Origin: Erinaceus europaeus
Taxonomy: Eukaryota; Chordata; Mammalia; Eulipotyphla; Erinaceidae
Length of the DNA: 64,000 bases
Assembly (NCBI RefSeq): GCF_950295315.1
Contig: NC_080171.1
Coordinates: 91,683,516 to 91,747,515 of the forward strand
Direction: 5' to 3'
Every line of letters starts with the position of its first letter. Position 1 is the first letter of the stretch. A program made the translations under genes and the position numbers. Shown here piece by piece: positions 35,346 through 45,852 of this stretch. The notes under the pieces are model-generated. The model saw only the letters and a program-made list of their open reading frames with translations. It had not been told where the DNA came from and ran no database searches.

Positions 35346-35750
35346 ACTCTGGGCCTGCAGGGGGGGGGGGGGAAGGGGAGGGAAGGAGGAGAATACACAC
35401 AGGATTAAGGGAGGGAGGAAGGAGAAGGAAGGAGAGGGGAAACATGATATGGAGCATAGCTATAGAGAAAGGAATTTAATAAATTAAAACCAAGTAAGAC
35501 ATAAGCACACCAGAATATGAACACCAGTTGTGAGGACAACAGTCCTTCTTTTTTTCAGTATTCATTTTTTCCCTTCTAAGTTTCAAACTTTCTCTGGTAT
35601 GCACATCCCTTTAACTTTTCTTACGTTTATTTTTATTATAAAAATCAATATAGTCAAAGTATGAAAGCAACCAACATGCCAATCAACAGATGACTGGATA
35701 AGGAAACTATGGAATATGTAGTCAACAGGATACTATTCTACAGTTTTAAA

Positions 35751-35755
<5 letters not shown>

Positions 35756-35790
<35 letters not shown>
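35756..35790. repeat. (TA)n microsatellite
   Basis: About 17 TA units, abutting an L1 poly(A) end. Confidence 0.9.
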
Positions 35791-35795
<5 letters not shown>

Positions 35796-36035
35796 CTTTA
35801 TTGGGGAACTAATGTTTTACATTCGACATACAATAGTTTGTACATGCATAAAATTTTCCAGTGTTCCTCATAACAATACAACCCCCACTAGGTCCTCTGT
35901 CATCCTTTATGGACTTTTATTCTCCCCCCAACCCACCCCAGAGTCTTTTACTTTGGTGCAATACACCAATTCCAGTTCAGGTTCTACTTGTGTTTGCTCT
36001 TCTGATCTTGTTTTTAAAAATTATATTGTATCATC
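35791..36035 (-). mobile_element. Young L1 3' end nested in an older L1
   Basis: TTTCTTTATTGGGGAACTAA, CCCCCACTAGGTCCTCTGTC, CTTTTACTTTGGTGCAATAC: antisense of the L1 3' terminus. Confidence 0.8.
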
Positions 36036-36240
36036 TGGGCAAAATGAATATAGCTGGGAGTGATTATGCTAGGTGAAATAAGAGATGAAAGACATTATCA
36101 AATAAATTTGCTCATATGTGAAAGATATATAACTGATGAAAAAATCACACACACACACACTCACACACGAGAATGTACCCCTAAAATCTTAAATTTTGTT
36201 AACCATAGCTAACTCACTAATAATAAAACATTTTATATAT

Positions 36241-36470
36241 GGGGCCAGGTGGTGGCATACCTGGTTAACTGCACACACTACAGTGCACAAAGACCCAGGT
36301 TCAAGCCCCTGGCCCCTACCTGCAGAAGGCAAGCTTCATGAGTTGTGAAGTAATGCTGAAAGGGTCAATCTATCTTTCTCCCTCTCTATCTTCCCCTCCC
36401 TCTCAGTTCCTCTCTGTCTCTATCTAATAATAAATAAGTTCAATTTAAAATAAATAAAATAAAATAATTT
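36241..36470 (+). repeat. SINE type B
   Basis: GGGGCCAGGTGGTGGCATAC head, AGGTTCAAGCCCCTGG, CT body, AATAAATAAG tail. Confidence 0.88.
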
Positions 36471-36614
36471 TCATATAGGAACTTGAGTGATCTTTATAAT
36501 AAAAACAAAGATCTAATTAGCCTTTTAAAATTCATATATTATTAAATTATTAATAATTTGATATTATTAGATTAGATTAAACACGTGAATTTGCTTTTCT
36601 AATTGCTTGAAGTT

Positions 36615-36785
36615 CCTTACTGGGAGACAGCAGAGCATGAAAAAAATGTTCTGAGGTTTAAAGTCAGGTCTGAGTTTCATTCCTGGCACACCTTCTTACC
36701 AGTTAAATGATTTCTCTGAGTTTCACCTTTCTTATCTGTAAAGTAGTATCATAATTCCTCAGCTAATGATTCAGTATAATGCAAA
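36615..36785 (+). repeat. Ancient MIR-like SINE
   Basis: CAGTTAAATGATTTCTCTGA and CTTATCTGTAAAGTAGTATC follow the MIR core. Confidence 0.6.
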
Positions 36786-36957
36786 TATTTTAAGGGCTGA
36801 AATACTATTACATAGGAAATAATGTCTCTTTATGCTTCAATTTGATCATATATGTGTATATATATTAAGAAAGCTGAAATAGATATGTTTCCTTTAAAAT
36901 TTAGGATCTTTTATGGTAAATGATAAATGAAACTTGGCTGAAGTTTAACTCTGTTAT

Positions 36958-37137
36958 TCTTCTTCTAGCGTTTGCCCTTCTTCCGTAGCCAGTCAACAGC
37001 GTCAGGTTGAGCCTGATGTCTGCTTGTTGCTGGCTTTGAAAGTGACTGGGATCCATGTGGATTCAGTCGGCTAGGAAGGATAGTCAGTTTCCCCAATAAA
37101 TGGGTACTCACAGGATGCACCACGAGAAGGTCGATCC
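36958..37137 (-). mobile_element. Unidentified retroelement with AGA-rich tail (180 bp)
   Basis: Flanked by perfect 11-bp repeats AACTCTGTTAT at 36947-36957 and 37138-37148. On the minus strand it starts GGATCGACCTTCTCGTGGTG and ends GGCAAACGCTAGAAGAAGA. No tRNA-like boxes and no long open frame. The start looks 5'-truncated. I do not recognise the family. Confidence 0.7.
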
Positions 37138-37197
37138 AACTCTGTTATGATCTGCCTGAAACACCCCATGCAATATGCCCTTGAAATTCACATACTC

Positions 37198-37503
37198 GGG
37201 AGTCACGTGGTAGTGCTGTGGGTTAACAGCACGTGGCGCAAAGTGCAAGGACCGCCTAATGATCCCGGTTGGAGAACCCGGTTGGAGCCCCGGCTCCCCA
37301 CCTGCAGGGGAATCGCTTCACAGACGGTGAAGCAGGTCTGCAGGTGTCTATCTTTCTCTCCCCCTCTCTGTCTTCCCCTCTTCTCTCCATTTCTCTCGGT
37401 CCTATCCAACAGCGACATCAATAACAACAACTAAAATTAAAAAAAAAAAACAAGGGCAACAAAGGGAATAAATAAATAAATAAATAAATATTTAGAAAAA
37501 AAA
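37198..37503 (+). repeat. SINE type A with duplicated B-box region
   Basis: Complete A-type SINE. CCCGGTTGGAG occurs twice in a row near 37264-37288. Target-site duplication GAAATTCA(C/T)AT(A/G)CT at 37183-37196 and 37504-37517. Confidence 0.9.
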
Positions 37504-37929
37504 GAAATTCATATGCTGTTTGCTGAAAAACAGCCAAAGAAGTGAAGGAATGGATTAACCCTCCCCCAGATTCCCCCCCCCCCCAAAAAAAAAAAAATGA
37601 AGAAAAAGAAAGGAGTGTTTCCTGAAGATGATCTCATGCTCCTTGGCCATGTATCAAAAAAAAAAAAAAAAAAAAAAACCTGCAGTAGGGTAACCAAGAA
37701 AAAAACTGGTCAGAAGAAAGAATGTAAGGCTCCCTTCCAACCAGACTCAGTGACAGCTTTCAAAACATATATTTCCACCTGGAAAAAAAAACCCTCTTCC
37801 TTATTTATTTTGTCATTTTATTGTTTATATATAAACTGGTCACAAGCACAGCACTGTACTTGTTGCAGAAAGAATCACTTGATCCTTTTTAACCTGACAA
37901 AAGGCTAAGTCTTAGCCAATCAGGGAGCT

Positions 37930-38191
37930 AGTCACAGGAGATAAAGTCAGTAAGAAACACAGGAGTTAAAAAAAAAAAAAATCTAAAGTCATGTAGGCTA
38001 TAACAAGAAGTCTGAGTTTTATCCCAAGAGGGATGAGAAACCATTTGAGAGTTTAAGTATGGAAATGCACAATCTGGTTTTACATTTTAAAAGATTGGTT
38101 TGGTTGTTATGTGAAGCATGGACTGTGATGAGGTAGGGGGCTGGGGAATAAGAAGGTAGTGAGATCAGATGAAAGAGTACCGGAGTAATTT
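37930..38191 (+). repeat. Ancient L2-like fragment, left half
   Basis: GTCTGAGTTTTATCCCAAGA, GAAACCATTTGAGAGTTTAA and GCACAATCTGGTTTTACATT follow L2. Continues at 39846 beyond the L1 insertion. Confidence 0.55.
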
Positions 38192-38206
38192 AGAAAGATG
38201 ACAGTG

Positions 38207-39830
38207 CCCCCACACCTATGGACATCTAATCTTTGACAAAGGGGCCCAGTCTATTCAATGGGGAAAGCAGAGTCTCTTCAACAAATGGTGTTGGAAACAA
38301 TGGGTTGAAACATGCAGAAGAATGAAACTGAATCACTGTATTTCACCAAATACAAAAGCAAATTCCAAGTGGATCAAGGACTTGGATGTTAGACCACAAA
38401 CTATCAGATACTTAGAAAAAAAATATTTGCAGAACTCTTTTCCACATACATTTTAAAGACATCTTCAATGAAATGAATCCAATTACAAAGAAGACTAAGG
38501 CAAGTATAAACCTATGGGACTACATCAAATTAAAAAGCTTCTTCACAGCAAAAGAAACCACTACCCAAACCAAGAGACCCCTCACAGAATGGGAGAAGAT
38601 CTTTACATGTCATACATCAGACAAGAGTTTAATAACCAACATACATAAAGAGCTTGCCAAACTCAACAACAAGACAACAAATAACCCCATCCAAAAATGG
38701 GGGGAGGACATGGACAGAATATTCACCACAGAAGAGATCAAAAAGGCCTAGAAACACATGAAAAAAATGCTCCAAGTCTCTGATTGTCAGAGAAATGCAA
38801 ATCAAGACAACAACGAGATACCACTTCACTCCTGTGAGAATGTCATACAACAGAAAAGGTAACAGCAGCAAATGCTGGAGAGGTTGTAGGGTCAAAGGAA
38901 CCCTCCTGCACTGCTGGTGGGAATGTCAATTGGTCCAGCCTCTGTGGAGAACAGTCTGGAGAACTCTCAGAAGGCTAGAAATGGACCTACCCTATGATCC
39001 TGCAATTCCTCTCCTGGGGATAGATCCTAAGGAACCCAACACATCCATCCAAAAAAGATCTGTGTACACATATATTCTTGGCAGCACAATTTGTAATAGC
39101 CAAAACCTGGAAGCAACCCAGGTGTCCAACAACAGATGAGTGGCTGAGCAAGTTGTGGTATATATACACAATGGAATACTACTCAGCTGTAAAAAATGGT
39201 GACTTCACTGTTTTCAGCCGATCTTGGATGGACCTTGAAAAATTCATGTTAAGTGAAAGAAGTCAGAAACAGAAGGATGAATATGGGAGGATGATCTTAC
39301 TCTCAGGCAGAAGTTGAAAAACAAGATCAGAAAAGAAAACACAAGTAGAACCTGAAATAGAACTGGCATATAGCACCAAAGTAAAAGACTCTGGGGTGGG
39401 TGGGTGGAGAGAATACAGGTCCAAGAAGGATGACAGAGGACCTGGTGGGGTTGTATTGTTATATGGGAAACTGGGGGATGTTATGCATGTATAAACTATT
39501 GTATTTACTGTTGAATGTAAAACATTAATTCCCCAAAAAAGAAATTAAAAAAAAAAAAAGAAAGACAACAACTGGATGCTTGCAATCATATGTGGAACCT
39601 AGAGAACTCATACACATGAACTTGAAAAAAGAAAAAACAAACAGAAGAAAGCAACCTGTCTCTAAGACTTGTGAGAACTATGGTGGTTATCTTTGGGAGG
39701 CGGGAGGGTGGCGATACAGAATACTGGTGATGGGTATGGTGTGGAACTATATATACAGTAATCTTATATTCTTGTAACCAACTATTAGTCACAAATAAAA
39801 TAAATAAATACAGAAAGCAAAAAAAAAAAA
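38207..39830 (+). mobile_element. 5'-truncated L1 with apparent 3' transduction
   Basis: Starts in the C-terminal third of ORF2 ([20 protein letters not shown]). The ORF2 frame is broken by indels near 38425 and 38770. The L1 3'UTR ends in AATTCCCC and poly(A) near 39559. About 255 bp of extra sequence follow, with a second AATAAA-rich end and poly(A) to 39830. Perfect 15-bp repeats AGAAAGATGACAGTG flank the whole at 38192-38206 and 39831-39845. Confidence 0.9.
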
Positions 39831-39845
39831 AGAAAGATGACAGTG

Positions 39846-40030
39846 GCTTAGACAAGGATGATAGCAATACAGGTCATAAACAGGTCAGATTTAGAAACAT
39901 ATTGAATGCTGATGGATTGGATATTTACAGTAAGGAAAAAAAACAAGTCTGACTTCTAGACTTTTGTAGTGAGTAACAAACAGAGCAAATGGTGACTGTG
40001 ATCAATATGAAAAACATAGACATAAAGCAG
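39846..40030 (+). repeat. Ancient L2-like fragment, right half
   Basis: GGATGATAGCAATACAGGTC and GCTGATGGATTGGATATTTA continue the L2 interrupted at 38206. Confidence 0.5.
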
Positions 40031-40470
40031 GCTCACTCTACAGGGTAAAATTAAAAGTTGCTCTCAACATGTTGTGGTTAGAATGTCAACTGCATCATTC
40101 ACATGAAGATGTTCAGGGCATTGTTGGATCACTGACATTGAAAAGCAGGAAGAGAAAGAAATTTGGTAACCAACACATATGTCAGTGGCATTTAAATTAA
40201 GCCCGGGTGACTGAATAAGATTACCTACAGTATAAGTGGAAAAGACAACACTGTCAAGGACTGAGCTCTGTTGCAATTCAGTATTTATAGTTAAGCAGAA
40301 GATCTAGCAGTGCTGATTGAGAAGAAACAAAATCAGGAAAGTAGGATATCCTAAAGTAAAGAAAGTACTCAAGGAGTCAAGGAATGGTTAACTCAGTCAA
40401 ATTGCTGGGGTTATTACTCATCTTAAGACACTACGAATAAATGAAGACACCTTCAATTCTTAAAAAATAT
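40031..40470. other. MEGF9 intron sequence, nothing recognised
   Basis: Possibly more diverged L2; not certain. Confidence 0.3.
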
Positions 40471-40475
40471 ATATA

Positions 40476-40722
40476 CTGGGTTAAGCACACGTGGTGCGAG
40501 GTGCAAGGACTGGTGTAAGGATCCCGGTTTGAGGCCCTGACTCCCCACCTGCAGGGGAGCTGCTTCACAGGTGGTAAAGCAGGTCTGCAGATGTCTATCT
40601 TTCTCTCCCCTTCTCTGTCTTCCCCTCCTCTCTCCATTTCTCTCTGTCCTATCCAACAACAACATCAATAACCACAACAAGGGTAGCAAAAGAGAAAATA
40701 AATACTAAAAAAAAAAATAAAG
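40476..40722 (+). repeat. SINE type A, head truncated
   Basis: Begins at CTGGGTTAAGCACACGTGG, then the complete body and tail. Confidence 0.88.
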
Positions 40723-40729
40723 TTCTATG

Positions 40730-40845
40730 GGCGGGGGTAGATAGCAAAGTCCCAGGTTCAATCCCCCACACCACTAGAAACAAGAGTTGAACAGTGCTCT
40801 GGTAAAAAAAAATAAATAATAATTAAAAAAATAATAATATTATTT
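40730..40845 (+). repeat. SINE type D with internal deletion
   Basis: GGGGGTAGATAGCA joins directly to AAAGTCCCAGGTTCAATC. About 40 bp between the A-box and B-box regions are missing. Confidence 0.8.
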
Positions 40846-40876
40846 AGAACACAAGAAAGAATTCTCCTTGTGATCC

Positions 40877-41035
40877 AAGAGGTGGCACAGTGGATAAAGC
40901 ACTGGATTCTCAAGCATGAGGTCCCAAGTTCGATCCCCGGCAGCACACGTACCATAGTGATATCTGGTTCTTTCTCTCTCCTCCTATCTATCTCATAAAT
41001 AAATAAATAAATAAATAAATAAATTCTTTTAAAAA
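40877..41035 (+). repeat. SINE type C
   Basis: AGAGGTGGCACAGTGGATAA, CAAGTTCGATCCCCGGCAGC, (AAAT)n tail. ATTCTCCT flanks at about 40861 and 41035. Confidence 0.88.
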
Positions 41036-41280
41036 ATTCTCCTATCCCCATATAAAGAGGAGTAATTACTTAGTAAGGAAAATCTAGTAATAAACAGGAG
41101 AGTAGACGGGGGGGGGGGGGAGGGGAGATACCACTAAAAATCTGTCATTAAGATTTTGAACATTTTTCCTTTAAATTTTTCCACAGAGAGAAGTTTGATT
41201 TTTTTAAAACAACCCTAACATATGGCATGTACCATTTTATACCCTGCTTTTTTTATTCATATCATTTGTAAAAGATTTTA

Positions 41281-41557
41281 GGGGGCCAGCAGGTGGCTTA
41301 TCAAGTAGACAGTACAGTAGTTAACCATGGGTAGGTGTCCAGTTTGAGCCCCCGGCCACCACATGGAAGCACCTGCAGGGAGGGGAAGCTTTAAGAGTAG
41401 TGGGACAGAGCTGCAGTATCTCTTTTGCTTCTTTCTCCCCGTCTCATTTTGTCTCTCACCCACTCTCTAGGAGAAAGAAAAAAAAAAAAGACAGCCAGGA
41501 GGGATGAAATTGTACAGGCACTGAACTCCAGCGATAATCCTAGTGGTAAAAATTAAA
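41281..41557 (+). repeat. SINE type B with extended 3' end
   Basis: GGGGCCAGCAGGTGGCTTAT head, CAGTTTGAGCCCCCGG, GCACTGAACTCCAGCGATAA. Confidence 0.82.
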
Positions 41558-41694
41558 TAGAAACATTTTAATGACAACATAAGTTGCCATGTCTTGATTG
41601 CTTATAATGAGCAAAACACAGCGTTAAGTGTTAAAAAGTACTGCATAATGTTTATAAAAGTATCATGGAATTTGTTTATTTTTAGTTATTTATT

Positions 41695-41755
41695 TAATTT
41701 CTTTATTGGGGGAATTAATGTTTTACAGTCAACAGTAAATACAATAGGAATTTAT
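41695..41755 (-). mobile_element. Very short L1 3' end
   Basis: TTTCTTTATTGGGGGAATTA and TTTTACAGTCAACAGTAAAT: only the last ~60 bp of a minus-strand L1. Confidence 0.7.
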
Positions 41756-41904
41756 AATAACCACTAATTTTTAGGTAAGAAAAAAAGACAAAGTAATTTG
41801 TCCAAGGAAAAGTCAAGATTTCAGTTGATGTGCTTGTATTACCCTGATAATAATTTGCTTTATTCCTGCTGCAAGAAATAATAGTTTTTGCTTTGTGTTT
41901 TATC

Positions 41905-42096
41905 TGTTTATTTTGGTCATTGCTGGGACTTTATAGCTCTGGGTCAACTTTCCAGATAGAAAGAGAGACAGAGGGAGAGAAGAAAAGATACCACAGTACT
42001 AAAGTTGTCACCAGGGCAGTAGGGGCCAGGTTCAAACCTGAATTCTGCACATGACAAAAGCAGGCATACTGTCTAGGTGAGCTATCTTGCTAGCTT
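41905..42096 (-). repeat. SINE type E
   Basis: GA-rich body, GGGGCCAGGTTCAAACCTGA, TCTAGGTGAGCTATCTTGCT. Confidence 0.6.
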
Positions 42097-42308
42097 GGAT
42101 TGTCTATTTTTAAAGAATTAGACTACCATTTTGATGAGTATCTTTGAACTCTAAACTTTGAACTTTAAACTTTTTAAAAGTTTATTTTCTTTTTTAATTG
42201 CCATCAGTGTTATTACTGGAGCTTAGTGCCTGCACTAGGAATTCACTGCTCCTGAAAGCCATTTTTATGTCCCTTCCTCCCTCTGTCTCATTTTGGATAG
42301 AGACAGAA

Positions 42309-42447
42309 ACGGGTGGGGGAGATGGCATAATGGTTATACAAACAGACTGTCATGCCTGAAGCTCCAAAGTCCCAGGTTCAACCCACTGCACCATCATAAG
42401 CCAGAGCTGAGCAGTGCTCTGGTAATAAATAAATTTAAAAAAAAAGT
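42309..42447 (+). repeat. SINE type D nested in B-type SINE
   Basis: GAGATGGCATAATGGTTATA, CCAGGTTCAACCCACTGC, TGAGCAGTGCTCTGG, A-rich tail. GA(G/A)ACAGAAA flanks both sides. Confidence 0.82.
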
Positions 42448-42483
42448 GAGAAACAGAAATTAAGAGGGAAGAGAGAAAGAGGG

Positions 42484-42682
42484 TGATGACGCACCTCAGT
42501 GCACACACTACAGTGTGCAACGGCCTGGGTTTAAGCCCCTGGCCCCTACTTGTAGAGGGCAAGTTTCACAAGTAGTGAACCAGGTCTGCTGGTGTTACTC
42601 TATTTATCTCCCTCCCTTATCTCCTCCTTCCCTCTAAACTTCTCTTTGTTCTATCAAATAAAATAAATTTAATAAAATAAAG
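42484..42682 (+). repeat. SINE type B nested in a B-type SINE of opposite orientation
   Basis: GATGACGCACCTCAGTGCAC, GGGTTTAAGCCCCTGG, CT body, (AATAAAAT) tail. Confidence 0.8.
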
Positions 42683-42864
42683 GGAGAGAGAAATAAAGAT
42701 AGTTGTAGCACTACTTCACTGCTTCTGAAGATTCCACCCAAAGGTGGGGACTAGAGGTTTGAGTCCAGGTCCTTGTAAAACGTAATTTGTGCACTGTACT
42801 GGGTGTACATCTGCCTAGTCCTCAAGTTTTTGTTTGTTATGCTTTTTAAAAAATTAGAGTCCAG

Positions 42865-42976
42865 AGGGGGGTGGATAGATAGCATAATGGTTATGCAAGA
42901 TACTCTCTTGCCTGAGGCTCCAAAATCTCAGGTTCAATCCCCCAGACTACCATAAGCCAGAGCAGAGCAGTGCTCC

Positions 42977-43008
<32 letters not shown>
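42865..43008 (+). repeat. SINE type D
   Basis: GTGGATAGATAGCATAATGG, CAGGTTCAATCCCCCAGAC, GAGCAGTGCTCCGG, about 27-bp poly(A) tail. Confidence 0.88.
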
Positions 43009-43011
<3 letters not shown>

Positions 43012-43339
43012 TTTCCTCAGAATAGATTCTCAAAAGATGATTGCTAGATCAAGGAAATATTTTTAAGACTTCTGACACATATTGCCACATTTCTTTCCTA
43101 AGTGTTTTTTGTAATATAGTTTATCACAAAAAGGCTATTTTTAAAAAAAAAATCTATTTCAATCTGAGACACTAGGAAAAAGACTAAAATGAAGGAAAAT
43201 AAGAATAGTGAAAACACAGAAAGTGGCCACCAGAGGGCAATCATATCACAGAACTGTTATTTGAAACAAAGGGAAAGACTGATTTCATATTATTCTTGCA
43301 GTTTTTGTTCTTATTTATTTTATTATTTTTTTGTCATTG

Positions 43340-43530
43340 TAGGTCTGATTTGTCTAGACCAACTTTTTTTTTTCAAATGTAAATAAACAGAGATAGAGGG
43401 AGAGGAAGAAGGAGAGAGGGAAAGATATAGCCCTGAAATTTCCTCCATTGTGGTGGGGACAGGCTCAAACCTGGGTTACACATGTGATAAAGCAGTCACA
43501 CTATCCAGGTAAGCTATCTTGATGGTCCTG
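43340..43530 (-). repeat. SINE type E
   Basis: GA-rich body, GACAGGCTCAAACCTGGG, CACTATCCAGGTAAGCTATC. Confidence 0.6.
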
Positions 43531-43765
43531 TATTTTCAATTTTAAGTCAGTTATTTACACTCCATGCTGTATTCCACTTTTATTATGTTTTCAAACAGAG
43601 AAACCACCTTATTTCCCTTACTAGCTTCTTTTAAGAAATTTTAACTATGAAAAGCATTTATTTTGTCTGCTATTATCTTCAGAACAAGGACAGATTGAAA
43701 TTACTATCCTATTGCAAAGAAAATTAGCACTGAGAACCAGAAATGTATGGCACTATGAGAACTAG

Positions 43766-44080
43766 AGAGGGCCAGGTAGTAGTGCAGTGGGTTAAGCGCA
43801 CATGGTGAGAAGCACAAGGATCGGCATAAGGATCCATCCCAGTTTGAGCCCTTGGCTCCCCACTTGCATGGCGGTCGCCTCACAAACGGTGAAACAGGTC
43901 TGCAGGTGTCTATCTTTCTCTCTCCCTCTCTGTCTTTCCCATCTCCCTTGATTTCTCTCTGTCCTATACAATAACAACAACAATAAGGGCAACAAAATGG
44001 GAAAAAACAACCTTCAGGAGCCGTGGCTTCGAAGTGTAGGCACTAAGCCCCAGTGATAACCCTGGAGGCAAAAAAAAAAA
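43766..44080 (+). repeat. SINE type A with extended 3' end
   Basis: GGGCCAGGTAGTAGTGCAGT head, GGATCCATCCCAGTTTGAGC, CACTAAGCCCCAGTGATAAC, A-run. Confidence 0.88.
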
Positions 44081-44209
44081 AAAAAAGTTGTTAAAAAAAA
44101 AAAAAACAACTAGAGAACAGCTGGAGTCAAGTAAGTATCATACAGTATCAGTATTAAGTCAGTAACTGTTATTATCCAGAACTAGAATTCAGTTTTCCCT
44201 ATGTCTTTT

Positions 44210-44700
44210 TTTCCTTTTCATTTATTTCTTCAATAAGCAGTAGTTTATATTTCCTAAGCTACATGCTAGAGACTTTGTATAGTGGTGAACAGAAATGATA
44301 TTACTCTTATTTTCATGAAATTCACAATGTGCTGAGTAAGTTATACATGGCTCACAATTATAAACTATATGTGCTATAAAAACACAAACATACAGAAGAG
44401 GGTGTAAGTGGGAATCACCATTTAGCATAGAATACCAGAAATTCTTTTCTCATAAAATAATCTTTTATTGAAAGTCTAAAGGAAGACAAGGTTTAATAAG
44501 GAAAAACGGGCAAGGCTGCTGGTGGTACAAAAATGTTAGAAAAACTATTCTAGGTAGAGAAAAGATGATAAATGAGAACCTTGGAGGTGAGGAACTTAGG
44601 TTATTTTAAGAACGGAAGCCAGTATGACAGATCACAGACAGTATGGAAAAATAACAGCACAAGACAGAGCTGGAAGGTAGGTATGAACGAGAACACATAA
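44210..44700 (+). repeat. Ancient L2-like stretch
   Basis: GTGGTGAACAGAAATGATAT, TTTTCATGAAATTCACAATG, GGAAGCCAGTATGACAGATC follow the L2 3' pattern with large gaps. Confidence 0.4.
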
Positions 44701-44920
44701 TAGAGAGAGAAAAAAAAGAGTACAATGTCTTCTACTTCATTTTGTTTTACCATAGAGTAGTGGACTAGAATAAAGAATATATTTTAAATAATGGTTTATC
44801 TAAGTATTCCAACTTCAAATACTTTGCAGTCCATTCTCATTAAAAACAAACAAACAAAAACTCATACTACTATGTCCTGATCTTTTTGGTTGGTTTAAAC
44901 AAACAAAAAAAGGTTTCCCA

Positions 44921-45504
44921 ATCTGGGGAATGTTATGCATGTAAAAAAAAAAAAAAAAGAAGTAGAAACGCAAAGCAGAAATTGACTGAGTTTGGAGTAT
45001 GGCACCAAAGTAAGAAAGCAGAAGTACACTAGAGTTTGCAGTGAGTACCTCCCTAATACTTCCTCTCCACTTTTCCAAGCTTTGGGTCCATGCTTGCTCA
45101 ACAATTTGTTTGGCTTTGTATGTTAACTCTCTTTTCAGTCACCAGGTTCCAGGTGTCATCAGGATGCCGGCCAGGCTTCCCTGGACTGAAGACCCCACCA
45201 ATATGTCCTGGAGCTCAGCTTCCCCAGAGACCCACCCTACTAGGGAAAGAGAGAGGCAGAATGGGAGTATGGACCGACCAGTCAACGCCCATGTTCAGCG
45301 GGGAAGCAATTACAGAAGCCAGACCTTCTACCTTCTGCAACCCACAATGACCCTGGGTCCATGCTCCCAGAGGGACAGAGAATGGGAAAGCTATCGGGGG
45401 AGGGGGTGGGATATGGAGATTGGGCGGTGGGAATTGTGTGGAGTTGTACCCCTCCTACCCTATGGTTTTGTTAATTAATCCTTTCTTAAATAAAAAAAAA
45501 AAAA
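44921..45504 (+). mobile_element. Composite L1 3' element
   Basis: Begins with a short young L1 terminus (CTGGGGAATGTTATGCATGT and A16), then a segment resembling the start of the L1 3'UTR (TATGGCACCAAAGTAAG). It then joins AAAGCAGAAGTACACTAGAG and the ~460-bp terminus shared with 8129-8620, ending in poly(A). AGGTTTCCCA flanks at about 44911-44920 and 45505-45514. The 145-aa open frame is chance. Confidence 0.82.
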
Positions 45505-45534
45505 AGGTTTCCCAGAAGTGATCCATTATCTTTT

Positions 45535-45749
45535 TATAAGAATTTTAATCTTTATTTATTTATTAGATAGAGGCAGTCAGAAATTGAGAGGGGAGGGAGG
45601 GGGGGAGAGAAAGAGAGAGAGAGGAAGAGAGACAGAGAGACACTTGCAATACTGCTTTACCACTTGCAAAGTTTTCTTCCTGCAGGGGCTCAAACCTGGA
45701 TCCCTGTGCACTGTAACATGTGTATTCAACCAAGTGCGCCACCCAGCCC
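45535..45749 (-). repeat. SINE type B
   Basis: Complete B-type SINE with perfect 16-bp target-site duplication TGATCCATTATCTTTT at 45519-45534 and 45750-45765. Confidence 0.92.
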
Positions 45750-45852
45750 TGATCCATTATCTTTTCACTTAGAAAAACTTCAACCAGAAAATTTAACTAC
45801 CTTTATATTTTAATACTTATCCAGATGTAGTTTTCTTTTTTTAAAAAAATTT

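Larger units (their letters stand above)
35640..36235 (+). mobile_element. Old L1 3' fragment, interrupted
   Basis: GCAACCAACATGCCAATCAA and CTATGGAATATGTAGTCAAC, then after the interruption GTGATTATGCTAGGTGAAAT, follow the C-terminal ORF2/3'UTR of older L1s. Interrupted by the minus-strand L1 end at 35790-36035. Confidence 0.6.
42178..42825 (-). repeat. SINE type B (outer), carrying two nested SINEs
   Basis: The extended 3' end is at 42178-42307, the body resumes at 42448-42483, and the body-to-head section resumes near 42683-42825 (GTAGCACTACTTCACTGCTT to GTACATCTGCCTAGTCC). A D-type and a B-type SINE, both plus-oriented, sit in the gaps. Confidence 0.75.

Noticed and set aside
45041..45478. 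145-codon open frame resembling a small protein
   Set aside because: Lies entirely in an L1 3'UTR copy. The same frame appears in other copies (8150-8551 minus, 56301-56588), so it reflects repeat composition. A conserved peptide is not excluded, but stops and shifts occur in copies.
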